In this document: in pieces, positions 5,495 to 5,635 of the stretch
Numbering within the stretch: position 1 is the stretch's first letter
Layout: every line of letters starts with the position of its first letter
Origin: an uncultured Clostridia bacterium
GTDB taxonomy: Bacteria; Bacillota; Clostridia; TANB77; CAG-508
Length of the DNA: 5,635 bases
NCBI GenBank assembly: GCA_948585895.1
Contig: CAPBNZ010000091.1
Coordinates: forward strand, 1 to 5,635
Direction of reading: 5' to 3'
The notes under the pieces: model-generated
Database searches by the model: none
What the model saw: only the letters and a program-made list of their open reading frames with translations
Told to the model about the DNA's origin: nothing
Program-made: the position numbers and the translations under genes

Positions 5495-5525
5495 GCTCGT
5501 GGAAGGCCTCCGTGTCTTCCCGAGC
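5495..5525. other. GC-rich hairpin after the DGR target gene
   Basis: GCTCG-T-GGAAG (5495-5505) pairs with CTTCC-CGAGC (5516-5525): ten base pairs, one bulged T, and a 10-nt loop that can close by two more pairs. No T-run follows, so it is not an ordinary terminator. Hairpins or cruciforms just beyond the variable region support target recognition in the Bordetella phage DGR; here the distance from the VR is about 90 bp and the loop is larger than the classic four bases. An mRNA processing or attenuation role is the alternative. Confidence 0.55.
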
Positions 5526-5560
5526 TTCGGCGAAAAAGTATTTTAGGAGAACTTATTGTT

Positions 5561-5635
5561 ATGGGAGTAAAAAATATAATACAAGCAGTAAAAAAGGTTC
5601 ATACAGAATATATTGTGCTAGTTAAAGAAGGGAGT
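5561..5635 (+). CDS. N-terminus of a probable MutS-domain-I-like (MSL) DGR accessory protein, partial
   Basis: Only 25 residues are visible before the window ends: an amphipathic helix (NIIQAVKKVHTEY), then IVLVKEGS. This matches the start of mismatch-recognition domain I of MutS, where a strand like this leads to the G-x-F/Y-E/Y motif. Stand-alone domain-I proteins (MSL) are known DGR accessory genes in Firmicutes, lying between target and reverse transcriptase. The ATG has AGGAGA 10 nt upstream. It lies 86 bp after the target gene, same strand, separated by the hairpin, and is probably cotranscribed. With so few residues the call leans heavily on context. Confidence 0.5.
   Translation, partial: MGVKNIIQAVKKVHTEYIVLVKEGS

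Noticed and set aside
5495..5540. Rho-independent terminator after the target gene
   Set aside because: The hairpin is followed by an A-rich, not T-rich, stretch and then by a ribosome binding site and gene on the same strand.
5475..5635. Template repeat or reverse transcriptase within the window
   Set aside because: No second copy resembling 5256-5405 and no reverse transcriptase motif is present; they must lie outside if the DGR is complete.

Overview
The window is AT-rich with strong AGGAGG-type ribosome binding sites, some TTG starts, and AGA/ATA/TTA-rich codon use. This points to a low-GC Firmicute, most likely a gut Clostridia-type bacterium; the exact taxon cannot be read from the sequence. 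It looks like the integrase end of an integrative element (prophage or ICE-like) that leads into the start of a diversity-generating retroelement (DGR).

Left part (1-2574, minus strand): a 55-codon reading frame of unknown nature and a pair of 10-bp direct repeats lie just beyond the 3' end of a 520-residue tyrosine recombinase. Upstream of the integrase are a small excisionase-like winged-helix protein and a 142-residue HTH protein. All three genes read leftward, a usual integration/excision module layout. The integrase has its own promoter, which overlaps a dyad.

Middle (2575-4175): a 226-bp divergent control region holds five copies of the hexamer GACAAT/ATTGTC interleaved with candidate promoters. 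It separates the leftward module from a rightward 326-residue protein with a four-cysteine putative zinc site, resembling the DUF6076 group. That gene converges on a small XRE-type repressor gene, and a hairpin working on both strands lies between them. The repressor diverges from the last transcription unit.

Right part (4140-5635, plus strand): a good promoter with a 19-bp dyad and a roughly 120-nt leader precedes a protein with a type IV prepilin-like N-terminus and a C-type-lectin-like, DGR-target C-terminus. About 150 bases near its 3' end (5256-5405) jump to roughly 57% GC and are packed with NNC codons. They encode the WLASR...GFRP pattern of DGR variable proteins. A GC-rich hairpin follows the stop codon. 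A second gene then starts; its 25 visible residues resemble the MutS-domain-I-like (MSL) accessory proteins of Firmicutes DGRs. The template repeat and reverse transcriptase would lie beyond the right edge. As written, the target gene has a one-base frameshift between its well-formed ribosome binding site/ATG and its prepilin leader, so it is either a sequence error, a phase-off state, or a broken copy.

Together: a mobile-element integration module and its regulators sit next to a probable hypervariable, membrane-anchored or pilus-like surface protein. Whether the DGR is cargo of the element or merely its neighbour cannot be decided from this window.
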